From the NCBI GenBank assembly GCA_934670115.1, contig CAKUOV010000007.1, positions 7,975-71,974 of the forward strand: a DNA stretch of 64,000 bases. The letters run 5' to 3'. Below, in pieces: positions 43,338 through 52,137 of this stretch. The notes beneath the pieces were generated by a model. It made no database searches and had not been told where the DNA came from. It saw nothing but the letters and a program-made list of their open reading frames with translations. The DNA comes from an uncultured Eggerthellaceae bacterium (GTDB lineage: Bacteria > Actinomycetota > Coriobacteriia > Coriobacteriales > Eggerthellaceae). Both the position numbers and the translations under genes were made by a program. The first letter of the stretch is position 1. Each line of letters opens with the position of its first letter.

Positions 43338-45077
43338 ATGGATACTGAAATTCACGCAAAAGTCCTGGTTGTAGGATCGGGAATCGCAGGAACGTGTGCT
43401 GCGTTGAGCGCGGCGGAAGCGCTGGGCAAAACCGAAAATGCGGCATCAATTAGCTGCAGCGAAGGCGCAAATGCCGCCAGCACAATTCCTGTCATGCTGG
43501 CCTGCAAGGGGCCGCTCTTCTCGGGCTCGAGCTTCTTCGAGGGAACGTGGGGTTTGGGATTGATTGCCCCCGATGGCGCAGAGGACGAAGAAGACCTGGT
43601 TCAAACCATCCTACGTGTAGGGTGCGATGTTGCAAACGAAGACATGGTGCGCGGCTTCGTAACGGGAATCCTCCCTTCGATCAAGCGACTGGAATCATGG
43701 GGCGTCACTCTGAAGCAAGCCACGCAAGGTGCCTCTGACCAGCGCGAATACATCCCCTGCTTTGACCATAAGCATCGCGCGTGGCGCGGTATCGAGCGCG
43801 AACCCTATGTGACCGCCATAGGACAGCGCATTGCCGATGCCGGCATTTGCGTAAACGAGGGCTGGGAGCTTCTGGATATCGACCCAGAGGCCCGCATTGC
43901 CACCTTCTTCGCCGCCACTTCCACCGCCACCTTCGCCGCCTCCTCCACCGCCTCCTCCACCGCCACCCCCGCTGCCAGCAATTTGTTGACAAATTACCCC
44001 ACCTTTTGTCAACAATTCGTGCGCGTGCGCTACGATGCGCTGGCGCTGTGCACGGGTGGCGCAAGCTCGCTGTACCCGCGCCACCTAACGCAAGACGATT
44101 GCTGCGCTACCGTGCAAGGCCTTGCCGAGCAGATTGGGTGCCACTTGACGAACATGGCGTTCCTGCAATTTATGCCGGGCATTGTTTCACCTGTTCAGGG
44201 TATTGTTTTCAATGAGAAGACGTTCCGCTACATGGCGCTTGACAACGCAACGGTCGAAGAATTGGGCGGCGCGCAAGAAGCACAACGCCTTCTGGATATG
44301 CGCAGCGGCTACGGTCCCTTCACCAGCCGCTTGGATTCGTGCGCGATAGACTTCGCCATCCATCGTGCGGGAAAAGAGGGCCTGGTTTTCACGCCGCATT
44401 TCGGAAACGAAGACGAGCTGCCCGAGTTCGTGCGCACCTATCAAACGTGGCTGGAAACCGTGGCGGGCGTGACAGCGGAAACACCCCTGCGCGTGGCGAT
44501 GTATGCGCACGCGAACAATGGCGGACTGGTCATTGACCAGCACGGATGCACAACGGTTTCGGGGATTTTTGCAGCAGGCGAATGCACCGGCGGCATGCAC
44601 GGCGCTGATCGCCTGGGCGGCCTTTCCAGCGCAAACGGCCTGGTTTTTGGCATGCGCGCAGGAGAAAGCGCCGCGAAGTTCGCTCTTGCGGAAGGCACTG
44701 CGGATGTCCCAGGCGCAACGGGTGAAGAGGCCGTGAGCGCGGCGAATCCTCAGAGCACCGCAACCCCTTCGCCAAAAGCAACCCTTTCTGCCTGGATGAA
44801 CCTCGCATCAACGCAGGCAGAACGCATCGAGAAAGAACTTTCGACCATAATGGACGAATCGTGCGGAATTGTGCGTGAAAAAGCGCAGGTCGGACACGCA
44901 TTGCAAGAAATCGATGCGCTTTCCGAACAACTTGCCGGCAGTTCTACAGAATCAAGCGACGCCGCAGCCATTGCCGCAACGCGCACCACGCAACTTCGCC
45001 TGGCAACGGCGCGCACCATGGTGATCGATATCCTGCGCCAGCCGAAAAGCCGCGGCTCCCATTGCTGGAACGCGTAA
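43338..45077 (+). CDS. FAD flavoprotein of the NadB/FrdA type
   Basis: 579 residues from ATG 43338, GGAAAG upstream; an in-frame extension back to 43107 reads Cys/Gly-rich low-complexity and is rejected. N-terminal FAD fold AKVLVVGSGIAGTCAALSA. Segments resembling L-aspartate oxidase/fumarate reductase follow: GTWGLGLIAPDGAEDEEDLV near 72-90, MYAHANNGGLVIDQHG near 395-410, and DRLGGLSSANGLVFGMRAGE. Role not set: aspartate oxidase, fumarate reductase or another C=C reductase. Residues about 190-228 are an odd insert (ATSTATFAASSTASSTATPA followed by SNLLTNYPTFCQQF) that includes a 33-bp interspersed palindrome in frame. Divergent from the molybdoenzyme operon. A strong terminator follows. Confidence 0.75.
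   Translation: MDTEIHAKVLVVGSGIAGTCAALSAAEALGKTENAASISCSEGANAASTIPVMLACKGPLFSGSSFFEGTWGLGLIAPDGAEDEEDLVQTILRVGCDVANEDMVRGFVTGILPSIKRLESWGVTLKQATQGASDQREYIPCFDHKHRAWRGIEREPYVTAIGQRIADAGICVNEGWELLDIDPEARIATFFAATSTATFAASSTASSTATPAASNLLTNYPTFCQQFVRVRYDALALCTGGASSLYPRHLTQDDCCATVQGLAEQIGCHLTNMAFLQFMPGIVSPVQGIVFNEKTFRYMALDNATVEELGGAQEAQRLLDMRSGYGPFTSRLDSCAIDFAIHRAGKEGLVFTPHFGNEDELPEFVRTYQTWLETVAGVTAETPLRVAMYAHANNGGLVIDQHGCTTVSGIFAAGECTGGMHGADRLGGLSSANGLVFGMRAGESAAKFALAEGTADVPGATGEEAVSAANPQSTATPSPKATLSAWMNLASTQAERIEKELSTIMDESCGIVREKAQVGHALQEIDALSEQLAGSSTESSDAAAIAATRTTQLRLATARTMVIDILRQPKSRGSHCWNA
43983..44015 (+). repeat. 33-bp interspersed palindrome, copy A (inside a CDS)
   Basis: TTGTTGACAAA - 11 bases - TTTGTCAACAA. 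In the flavoprotein frame it encodes LLTNYPTFCQQ, preceded by an Ala/Ser/Thr-rich stretch. It is identical over all 33 bases to the reverse complement of copy B at 45592. Confidence 0.85.
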
Positions 45078-45120
45078 AACGCGGGCTTTTCGGCATCCGA
45101 CAGCCCCAGCTCGTTTTTTC

Positions 45121-45153
45121 CGGGAAGAAGCCGAGAGCTTCTTCCCAATTTTT
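45121..45153 (+). terminator. Flavoprotein gene terminator
   Basis: GGGAAGAAGC - CGAGA - GCTTCTTCCC followed by AATTTTT. A 10-bp perfect stem, 45 bases after the stop codon. Confidence 0.9.
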
Positions 45154-45203
45154 CGTCTGAGACAACACTTGCATTTCTGTTTGAGATCTGTTTAAGGTCA
45201 ACG

Positions 45204-45323
45204 ACAAAAGCGACCCACTTTTCTGTGGGTTTGCCACAGCTAACTTTTTCACGATCTGAGGAAATGCCGGTTTTTCATTATCTTGAAGGAGAAAACCCAC
45301 AGAAAAGTGGGTCGCTTTTGTCA
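45204..45323. repeat. 120-bp element with 30-bp perfect terminal inverted repeats
   Basis: Left arm 45204-45233 begins GACAAAAGCGACCCACTTTT and right arm 45294-45323 is its exact reverse complement; 60 bases lie between. Each arm contains its own small hairpin (ACCCAC/GTGGGT). No open frame and no transposase. The build is MITE-like. Confidence 0.7.
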
Positions 45324-45364
45324 TGACGCCCACCCTTCGCGTAGCCCCAAAAGGCGCCTATCAG

Positions 45365-45461
45365 CAAGGGTCGAGCCGAACTGCGACGCTCTGGATAAGT
45401 TAAGCGATTTCCGAGTAAGAAGAAGCATTATCCAAGCGGAGTCGTGAGGCGAGCCCTTGCC
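45365..45461. repeat. Long imperfect hairpin
   Basis: GCAAGGGTCG ... CGAGCCCTTGC on the outside and TGGATAA ... TTATCCA on the inside, with a roughly paired section in between. Part of the gene-free stretch 45154-45649, where nothing coding was seen. Confidence 0.45.
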
Positions 45462-45591
45462 GACAGGTGACCCGAATAGCAAACGAAAGAAGGCAGGCAC
45501 GATTCCCACGTCCCTTCCCCATTCGTCCGAATCGCTAGCAAACCGTACGCTTTGTTGAGCGGCGGCACGTCAACAGGGGAAACGCCATCAA

Positions 45592-45624
45592 TTGTTGACA
45601 AAAGGTGGGGTAATTTGTCAACAA
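45592..45624 (-). repeat. 33-bp interspersed palindrome, copy B
   Basis: Identical over 33 bases to copy A, in reverse orientation. It sits between the inverted-repeat elements and the small membrane protein gene. Confidence 0.85.
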
Positions 45625-45649
45625 ACAGAGTGTATTAGAGGCTGGCGGT

Positions 45650-45961
45650 CTAGAAACCGGCGAAGCAGAGCGCCGCAATGCCCGCTGCAAGTGCGTACAA
45701 TCCCATTGAGCGCTCGTGGCTTTCGCGATACATTCCCCAGCACAGACCCGCAAACACCGCAAGCACCACCGCCGTAGGAGCCGTAAAGCTTCTGCCGGTA
45801 ACCAGGTCAAACAACAGAAGAACCAACCACACCACCAGCGCCAGAGCAAGCGCGGTTACGGCAGGGCGCATCCTTGCGCCCTCTTCGCGGTTAAGCTCGC
45901 CCATTTCCTGACGCACCGCCTGAAGCTCCGCTAAGCGTTCTTCTTCTTTATATGCACGCAT
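45650..45961 (-). CDS. Small membrane protein, function unknown
   Basis: 103 residues; AAGGA lies upstream of ATG 45961. Residues 1-32 are a charged helix (YKEEERLAELQAVRQEMGEL) that may form a coiled coil. Three hydrophobic segments follow at about 33-51, 60-76 and 85-103, with short loops (VTGRSFTAPTA, YRESHERS). The topology suggests the N-terminus in the cytoplasm. No family recognised; similar short proteins with a charged helix and three membrane spans occur in many actinobacteria and Firmicutes. It is preceded on the same strand by the hypD gene, 120 bases away. Confidence 0.6.
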   Translation of the reverse strand: MRAYKEEERLAELQAVRQEMGELNREEGARMRPAVTALALALVVWLVLLLFDLVTGRSFTAPTAVVLAVFAGLCWGMYRESHERSMGLYALAAGIAALCFAGF

Positions 45962-46081
45962 GCTTTAGTCCTTCTTGCGATTAAATACCTTGGCCATAAC
46001 CCCACGGTAGCACAAAAGCCCTGCTGGCGCAGGCACTAGGCAAGCCGGCAAAGCACCACAAGCGCTTCGCCGTCCAAAGCC

Positions 46082-47176
46082 CTAGTAATACCGATAATAC
46101 GCAGCGCAGCTACCCTCAGAGGAAACCATGCAGGGACCCACGGGATTTTCCGGCGAGCAAACCTTGCGGAAGAGCGGGCACTCATTCGGCGCCATAATGC
46201 CGCGAAGAATGTCTCCGCAGCGGCACCCCTTGGGGCTTTGCGTGGGTTCAACGGTGGGCTGGAAGCGCTTCATGGCGTCGAACTGGGCAAACTCGGGTCG
46301 AATCACGTAACCCGAACCAGGAATATCTCCCAAACCGCGCCACGTGGCCGTGCATGTGTCGAACACCTCGTCGATAACTGCACGCGCAACCGGGTTGCCC
46401 TCGGGCATAACACCGCGCGCGTAGGCAATCTCAATTTCCGCGCGGCCTTCGTGAAGCTGGCGCATGATCATGGCAACGCATTGCAGCACGTCAAGCGGCT
46501 CAAAACCCGAAATCACACCAGGGATGCCGTACTTCTCTGCAAGGAACTTATACGGCTCAACGCCAATGATCGTGCTCACGTGACCGGGCAAAATAAGCGC
46601 ATCAACCTTCAACTGAGGGTCGGCGATAATCGCCTCTAGCGCACCCGGCATGTTCTTGTGCGCCGCGAACACCGTGAAGTTCTTCAGACCAAGCGCCGCC
46701 GCACGCTTGATTGCCATGGCGACAAGCGGCGTGGTGGTCTCAAAGCCAACACCTACAAAAATGACTTGCCTATCAGGGTTTTCTTGCGCAATAGTCAGCG
46801 CATCGAGAGGCGAATACACAATGCGCACGTCGCGCCCGGCCGCTTGCTCGGCAAGAAGCGACGATGTGGAACCCGGAACGCGCGTCATGTCGCCAAACGT
46901 GGTGATAATAACGTCGGGAACGCGCGAAAGAGCAATAACGGCATCGATGTCTTTGTTATGCGTCACGCACACCGGGCACCCCGGACCCGAGCTCAAACGC
47001 ACGCCTTCGGGCATTAAATCGCGCAGGCCGTTTCGTGCGATGGCAACCGTATGAGTACCGCACACTTCCATGAGATTCGCCTGTTCAGGAGCCCATTTCT
47101 CAATAGCCTCCACCAGACCCTTCGCCAGTTCGGGGTCTTTGAAATCCTTTGCGCGTACCGAAAGATCGACAGCCAT
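46082..47176 (-). CDS. hypD: Hydrogenase maturation factor HypD
   Basis: 364 residues, as usual. Motifs include NLMEVCGTHTVAIARNG near 34-50, SGPGCPVCVTHNKDID near 62-77, IFVGVGFETTTPL near 138-150, and the C-terminal iron-sulfur region CRCGDIL...ECPLFRKVCSPENPVGPC near 318-352. HypD carries a [4Fe-4S] cluster and, with HypC, holds the Fe(CN)2(CO) unit during [NiFe]-hydrogenase assembly. Its start overlaps the hypC stop (TAATG). No hydrogenase structural gene lies in this window. Confidence 0.95.
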   Translation of the reverse strand: MAVDLSVRAKDFKDPELAKGLVEAIEKWAPEQANLMEVCGTHTVAIARNGLRDLMPEGVRLSSGPGCPVCVTHNKDIDAVIALSRVPDVIITTFGDMTRVPGSTSSLLAEQAAGRDVRIVYSPLDALTIAQENPDRQVIFVGVGFETTTPLVAMAIKRAAALGLKNFTVFAAHKNMPGALEAIIADPQLKVDALILPGHVSTIIGVEPYKFLAEKYGIPGVISGFEPLDVLQCVAMIMRQLHEGRAEIEIAYARGVMPEGNPVARAVIDEVFDTCTATWRGLGDIPGSGYVIRPEFAQFDAMKRFQPTVEPTQSPKGCRCGDILRGIMAPNECPLFRKVCSPENPVGPCMVSSEGSCAAYYRYY

Positions 47177-47415
47177 TACGCCAGCCCATCCTCACCCGCA
47201 AGCTCGGGGAATTCTTTGATCAAGTCGAGCGTTTCTTGCGCGTACCGCTCGTCAACTACCTCAATGGCAAAACCAGCGTGCACCAAAACGTAATCGCCCA
47301 CCTGCGCATGCGGCGTCAAATCCAGCGAAATCTCGCGCGTAACGCCCAACACGTCCACGGTGGCCATACGGTCTTCATTAAGAGAAGCTATTTTCATGGG
47401 AATTGCAAGGCACAT
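47176..47415 (-). CDS. hypC: Hydrogenase maturation chaperone HypC
   Basis: 79 residues. The essential N-terminal Cys2 is present (MCLAIPMKI), and the core PHAQVGDYVLVHAGFAIEVV matches HypC/HupF. AAAGGAG lies upstream of ATG 47415. HypC binds the iron centre with HypD and delivers it to the hydrogenase large subunit precursor. It lies 40 bases downstream of hypF and overlaps hypD. Confidence 0.95.
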   Translation of the reverse strand: MCLAIPMKIASLNEDRMATVDVLGVTREISLDLTPHAQVGDYVLVHAGFAIEVVDERYAQETLDLIKEFPELAGEDGLA

Positions 47416-47455
47416 GAGCTGCTCCTTTGTTATCTTCGTCGTTCTTCAATCTGCT

Positions 47456-50074
47456 CTATTCTGCCATTTGTTTGCTCGTGGCACATGCTATCACAGCTTG
47501 GCCCAAAGAAATGCAGCCATCGCTGGGCGGAACTTCCCTATTCAGGGCAACGGTAAATCCGGCGTCCACCAGCGCGGGAACGGCATGCTCCATAATATAG
47601 CGATTCAGGAAGACGCCGCCCGAAAGCGCCACAACGGGAATATCATAGAGCGCACGGAACAGCTGCGATGCGTTCACGATGAGCTCGACAAACGCATTAT
47701 GGAAGCGAAGAGCAATCTCATCTGCGCAAACGCCTGCCTGCATGTCATCAAGCAGCGCCGCAAACGTGGGCGCAGCATCAAAAATCAACACCGACGTATC
47801 TTGCGCCGTGGAACCCTCTGTTGCCACGTTCTTCTGGATGGCAATGCTGTAACGTTCATCGCAAGCGAAGGCGGACTCAAACGCACGGTCTCCCTCTTCC
47901 TTTTCGGAAGCGGCGCTATCAGAAGGGGCAGTAGGGCGAAGTGAAGGCTGCGCAGCTTCCGAACGAAGCTCTACCGCCCCTTCCCTGCCATGACCAGGCG
48001 AAACAGCGGCGCGCGCAGCCGCCGCCTCCAAAAGAACCGCACCTTCGCTTTCGTACGCAGGTTGCGGGCAAATACCCAAAAGCGCACTGGCAGCATCGAA
48101 CAGGCGCCCGACCGAAGACGTATGCGGCGTGTTGATGCCCCCTTCGATCATCTGGTCAAACAGCTTCGCAGCATCGCCAAGCGGCGCCAGCGCCTCTTGC
48201 GCCGCCGGGTGCTCCAGCAAATCGTATTCCCACAGCACGCCGTAGGCCATGCGCAGCGGGTTTTTCACCGCGGCCGCACCGCCTGGCATGGGAACATACG
48301 CGAAGTTCGCAAAGCGCTCGAACGCCACCGCGTTGCACAGCAGCGCCTCGCCGCCCCAAATAGCACCATCCACGCCGTAGCCCGTGCCGTCGAACGCGAA
48401 GCCAAGCGCGGCCTGGGTAATGCCGTTTTCCGCCAGCGCCGACACAATGTGCGCATGATGATGCTGCGTTTCCACGCGCGGCAACTGCTGCTCGCGCGCC
48501 CACTTCGTAGTCAGATACTCAGGGTGCTTATCGTAGGCAAGCAGCGATGGCGTTATGCCGAAAAGACTCTCGTAACGCTCAAGCGTTTCAAACCACGCAT
48601 CGTTGACAAGGGCGTTTTCCATATCGCCCACATGCTGCGTCACAAACGCATCACCTTCGCGCAGGAAACACGCCGTGGTTTTCTGCTCGGGGCCCGTTGC
48701 ACAAATGCTCGTATGTTCGGGCGCGGCAAACGCATCCGCCAGATGAAGCGGCGTGGGCGCATAACCGCGAGCGCGCCGCACAAACTGCAGCGCGGAACCC
48801 GCCTGCCCAAAGTCCAGAATGCGCACCACGGAGTCGTCATAACGCGCACGGATCGCGCGATTGTTGCCCAAAACGGCATCCGCAATGCCCCCAAGCGTAC
48901 GCAGCGCTTCAGCATCATCGGTCACAATAGGTTCATCGTGCACATTCCCCGAGGTCATAACAAGCATACGACCACCCGCCGCAGCAAAATCATGCATGAG
49001 CAGCATTTGCAGCGGCGTGTAAGGAAGCATCACGCCCAGCTCGTACAAATGATCTGCCAACCCCGGCGTAAGCTGAACCGAAGGCTTCAAGCGCAGCAGC
49101 ACAATAGGACGCACCGAACCGCTTAAAAGCTGCTGCTCGTCTTCGCTCACCTGGCAAAATGTGCGCACCGTTTCAACGTTTTCCATCATCACGGCGAAAG
49201 GCTTGCCCTCGCGACGTTTGCGCTGACGCAGCGCTGCCACCGCTTGTTCATTCTCAGCATCGCACACCAAATGGAAGCCGCCCAGGCCCTTCACGGCAAG
49301 AATGCCGCCCTGGCGCAGCAGCTGTACGGCCTGCGCAAGAATCGCATCGCTTTCCTGGCGCGTGTTGCCCCACATGATTGCGAAGTCGGAATCGCACCGT
49401 TCGCCCTGATTGTCCTTGCCGAAGTCTTCCGCAACACGCTCTTCGCCGTGCTCGCTCAGCAGCGCATCGCCCGGCTGCGCATCAGCTTCGCCTGCCTTCA
49501 CAGCAAACGAGATCTTAGGCCCGCACTCCCAACATGCATCAGGTTGCGCATGAAAACGCCTGTTCAGGGGATCGGCGTACTCTTCAGCGCATTCAGGACA
49601 CATCGGAAACGCCGCCATAGAAGTGTTGCAGCGATCGTAAGGCAACTGATTGATGATGGTAAAACGCGGACCGCAATTCGTGCAATTGATAAACGGATAG
49701 CGGTACCTGCGGTTACCCGGGTCGAAAAGCTCCTGCTCGCATGCAGCGCACGTTGCAAGATCGGCGGAAACAAGCGTAGTCTTCTCACCCGCATCTTGCT
49801 GCGACGGCACAATCTTGAAATCGTCGCACGGCTCAAGCACGCCATCAGCCAGCTCGATTTCCGCTATATGGGCGGCCGCTGGCGCGGTATCGTGAACACG
49901 CATAACGAAAGCATCCAGGTCGGCTGGTTCACCTTCTGCATGCACCTTAACGCCAAACGTTCCGTTCAAAACCCAGCCGGTTATGCCCAGCTCATGGGCG
50001 CATCTATACACAAAGGGGCGGAAACCCACCCCTTGCACAATTCCTTTTATGGTCAGATCCAGCGCTTCGCGCAT
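47456..50074 (-). CDS. hypF: Carbamoyltransferase HypF with inserts
   Basis: 872 residues, over 100 longer than most HypF. The acylphosphatase domain has IVQGVGFRPFVYRCAHELG near 12-30. Zinc fingers follow, with CAACEQELFDPGNRRYRYPF and CTNCGPRFT, then CPECAEEYAD and CWECGP. Next is a YrdC-like domain (AVKGLGGFHLVCDAEN near 286), then the Kae1-like part with QHHHAHIVSALAENG and VVALSGGVFLNRYIM. Two acidic/low-complexity inserts, near 200-245 and near 695-750, account for the extra length. HypF makes thiocarbamate for the cyanide ligands. hypE, hypA and hypB are not in the window. Confidence 0.93.
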   Translation of the reverse strand: MREALDLTIKGIVQGVGFRPFVYRCAHELGITGWVLNGTFGVKVHAEGEPADLDAFVMRVHDTAPAAAHIAEIELADGVLEPCDDFKIVPSQQDAGEKTTLVSADLATCAACEQELFDPGNRRYRYPFINCTNCGPRFTIINQLPYDRCNTSMAAFPMCPECAEEYADPLNRRFHAQPDACWECGPKISFAVKAGEADAQPGDALLSEHGEERVAEDFGKDNQGERCDSDFAIMWGNTRQESDAILAQAVQLLRQGGILAVKGLGGFHLVCDAENEQAVAALRQRKRREGKPFAVMMENVETVRTFCQVSEDEQQLLSGSVRPIVLLRLKPSVQLTPGLADHLYELGVMLPYTPLQMLLMHDFAAAGGRMLVMTSGNVHDEPIVTDDAEALRTLGGIADAVLGNNRAIRARYDDSVVRILDFGQAGSALQFVRRARGYAPTPLHLADAFAAPEHTSICATGPEQKTTACFLREGDAFVTQHVGDMENALVNDAWFETLERYESLFGITPSLLAYDKHPEYLTTKWAREQQLPRVETQHHHAHIVSALAENGITQAALGFAFDGTGYGVDGAIWGGEALLCNAVAFERFANFAYVPMPGGAAAVKNPLRMAYGVLWEYDLLEHPAAQEALAPLGDAAKLFDQMIEGGINTPHTSSVGRLFDAASALLGICPQPAYESEGAVLLEAAAARAAVSPGHGREGAVELRSEAAQPSLRPTAPSDSAASEKEEGDRAFESAFACDERYSIAIQKNVATEGSTAQDTSVLIFDAAPTFAALLDDMQAGVCADEIALRFHNAFVELIVNASQLFRALYDIPVVALSGGVFLNRYIMEHAVPALVDAGFTVALNREVPPSDGCISLGQAVIACATSKQMAE

Positions 50075-50136
50075 GGCATCCCTCTTTCTTCGTTATCGTT
50101 TGCGGCGCGCATACAGCACGCGCTCCCCGCCGCGCG

Positions 50137-51861
50137 TTAGTAAGCGGCCTTCTCCGCGGCGTGCTTCACCACTTTCTCGAGCGCGCGCAGCGTTACGCCC
50201 GTGTTATCGGGCAGGTTGATGTACAAACAGCGGCGTCCGCGCTCGGAAAGCGTAATGAAGTCGCCTGCAGCCTGGGCTTTTGCAAGCGTACCCATGGATT
50301 TCGCCCTGCTGTCCAGCTTGATATCATCCATCTCATCGGCAGAAAGAATCAAGAACACGCCGTTGTTCTTACCGCCTTTATGCAGCTGGCCCGTGGAATG
50401 CAGGTAGCGCGGTCCCACTTCCAGACACGACGGCACGCCAATCTTGTCGGCCACGTCGTTGCGGATGTCTTCAAGCGCCTCGCGGCGACCTTCACCCGTA
50501 TACGGCAAAAACGCCAGCAAACCAAAGAAGTCGCCCGGCTGGATGCTTGCAATAAGCTCCTGAACTGCGCGTTCAAGCATTTGACGCGTGCGCGTATGCA
50601 TATGTCCCATCAGGCATTCGGAAACGCTCACCTGAAAACGACCCATCTTGATGCCGTTGATGGAGCTTTGCGTGAACGTCGGCTTCGGATGACCCTGCGC
50701 CAAAATGTCCAGCACCTGCTTTTTCGCCGAGGCAACGTCGGGCTGGTCAAACGGGCACACTTTCATCAGGTATCCGCACATCGCCGTGGCGTACTCCCAC
50801 ATAATGAAGTGATGTACCAGGTCATAGGCACTTTCCACGGAATACGAAAGCTGCGGAATAGCGGGGTCGATATAGTCAAGACCCTTCGCGAAACTGACGG
50901 TTTCATCCTGCGAGTCGTTGCGCGTTACGTATTTGATAACGCCGCGATCGCCGGGATCCTTCGTCAAAAGCAGCGGATCAACCTCGATGTTCGGCAAAAT
51001 GCCCTTGCCGTCTTTGCCCAGGCTCTCGGCCACCAGCTGCTCGATCCACAAACCCAAAACGCGACCGCGCTTGGGTGTGAGGAACGAGAACTTGTCGCGA
51101 TCGTTGCAGTAGTTGTCGTAAAGGAACGTTGCCAGCTGAATTGCGGGATTGTCCAGGTCATCGGTGCTGCACATCTCTTCGGCAATGCGCGCCTCTTCCA
51201 TAAGCGCGTCCAGACGAATGCCCACAAGCGCTGCCGGAAGCAGCCCGAAAACAGAAAGCGCCGAGTAACGGCCGCCTACGGAAGGCTCGCCGTATAAAAC
51301 GTTGCGCCAGTTTTCCTCGTACGCCTGCTTAGCCAAGCTTGAATCGGGGTCCGTGATGGCAATCAGGCGTTTGACCAGCTCTTCTTCGGACAAAACCTTG
51401 CCGAATTCAGCGCGAACGGCAACAAGATATTCGTTCGGCTCAATGGTCGACCCGCTCTTCGATGAAACAATAACCAGCGTTGTTTGCGGGTTGCACTCCG
51501 ACAGAATCTGGCGCAAACGCACGGGAGAATCGGAATCAAGCGTCTTGAAAATAACACGATTCGAGTCTACCTTGTTGTACTTCGTAAGCGTCATAGCCGC
51601 CTGCGACGAACCGCCCTGCCCCAAAAGAAGCACTGTTCGCGCGCCATGGCCCACGCAATCGTCCGCAAGCGCCTGAATAGCGTCAACGGGGTACGGAGGG
51701 TTGCTTGCCAAATCAACCCAGCCCATAAATTCTTGCGCACACTCTTGCGCCTCTTCGGAAAAATCAAAAAGGCTTGCATCTTTCGCATGAAGCCTGCTTG
51801 CCGCCTTTACCGCGATAAGTTCTCGCGCCGTGGGGCTTGAGGCTAAATCCGTTTCAGCCAT
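50137..51861 (-). CDS. pgi: Glucose-6-phosphate isomerase
   Basis: 574 residues from ATG 51861; an ATG fifteen bases further up has no ribosome site. The N-terminal SIS domain has LLGQGGSSQAAM near 88-98 and IVSSKSGSTIEPNEY near 140-155, the phosphate loop. PSVGGRYSALSVFGLLPA near 202-219 is the core PGI pattern. The second SIS domain follows and a C-terminal region matches the PGI half of the transaldolase-PGI fusion proteins of actinobacteria, though no transaldolase part is present here. Reaction: glucose-6-P to fructose-6-P. It lies 62 bases upstream of hypF in transcription order. Confidence 0.88.
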   Translation of the reverse strand: MAETDLASSPTARELIAVKAASRLHAKDASLFDFSEEAQECAQEFMGWVDLASNPPYPVDAIQALADDCVGHGARTVLLLGQGGSSQAAMTLTKYNKVDSNRVIFKTLDSDSPVRLRQILSECNPQTTLVIVSSKSGSTIEPNEYLVAVRAEFGKVLSEEELVKRLIAITDPDSSLAKQAYEENWRNVLYGEPSVGGRYSALSVFGLLPAALVGIRLDALMEEARIAEEMCSTDDLDNPAIQLATFLYDNYCNDRDKFSFLTPKRGRVLGLWIEQLVAESLGKDGKGILPNIEVDPLLLTKDPGDRGVIKYVTRNDSQDETVSFAKGLDYIDPAIPQLSYSVESAYDLVHHFIMWEYATAMCGYLMKVCPFDQPDVASAKKQVLDILAQGHPKPTFTQSSINGIKMGRFQVSVSECLMGHMHTRTRQMLERAVQELIASIQPGDFFGLLAFLPYTGEGRREALEDIRNDVADKIGVPSCLEVGPRYLHSTGQLHKGGKNNGVFLILSADEMDDIKLDSRAKSMGTLAKAQAAGDFITLSERGRRCLYINLPDNTGVTLRALEKVVKHAAEKAAY

Positions 51862-52049
51862 GTCACTCTCTTTCATCCGCGGCGAACCGTTACGGTGCCC
51901 AAGGGGTTATCCTAACATTTTGCCAGCTCATATGCGTGCTCACACGGTTTTGCTGCAATGTTTCCACATTCCGCGCCCCGTTTCGCAACCACACAACAAC
52001 CGCTGTCAAACGCACGCATTACCCTCGTCGCTTTTTCGCCACTCTTTAC

Positions 52050-52082
52050 GCAAAAACCTGCAGACGAAAATCTGCAGGTTTG
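52050..52082 (-). terminator. Terminator of the LytTR regulator gene
   Basis: AAACCTGCAGA - 6 bases - TCTGCAGGTTT followed by TTGCG on the minus strand; an 11-bp perfect stem. About 56 bases after the stop. Confidence 0.8.
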
Positions 52083-52137
52083 AACAAATGCTTTCTTCGC
52101 ACGTTTTCGCGCTCGCGCGCCTGTGCACGTGCACAAT

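Noticed and set aside
43173..43374. 66-codon Ala/Gly-rich small gene
   Set aside because: Overlaps the flavoprotein start; the bias is explained by the GC-rich run.
45592..45624. Phage attachment site
   Set aside because: Three copies, one inside a gene, and no integrase gene in the window.
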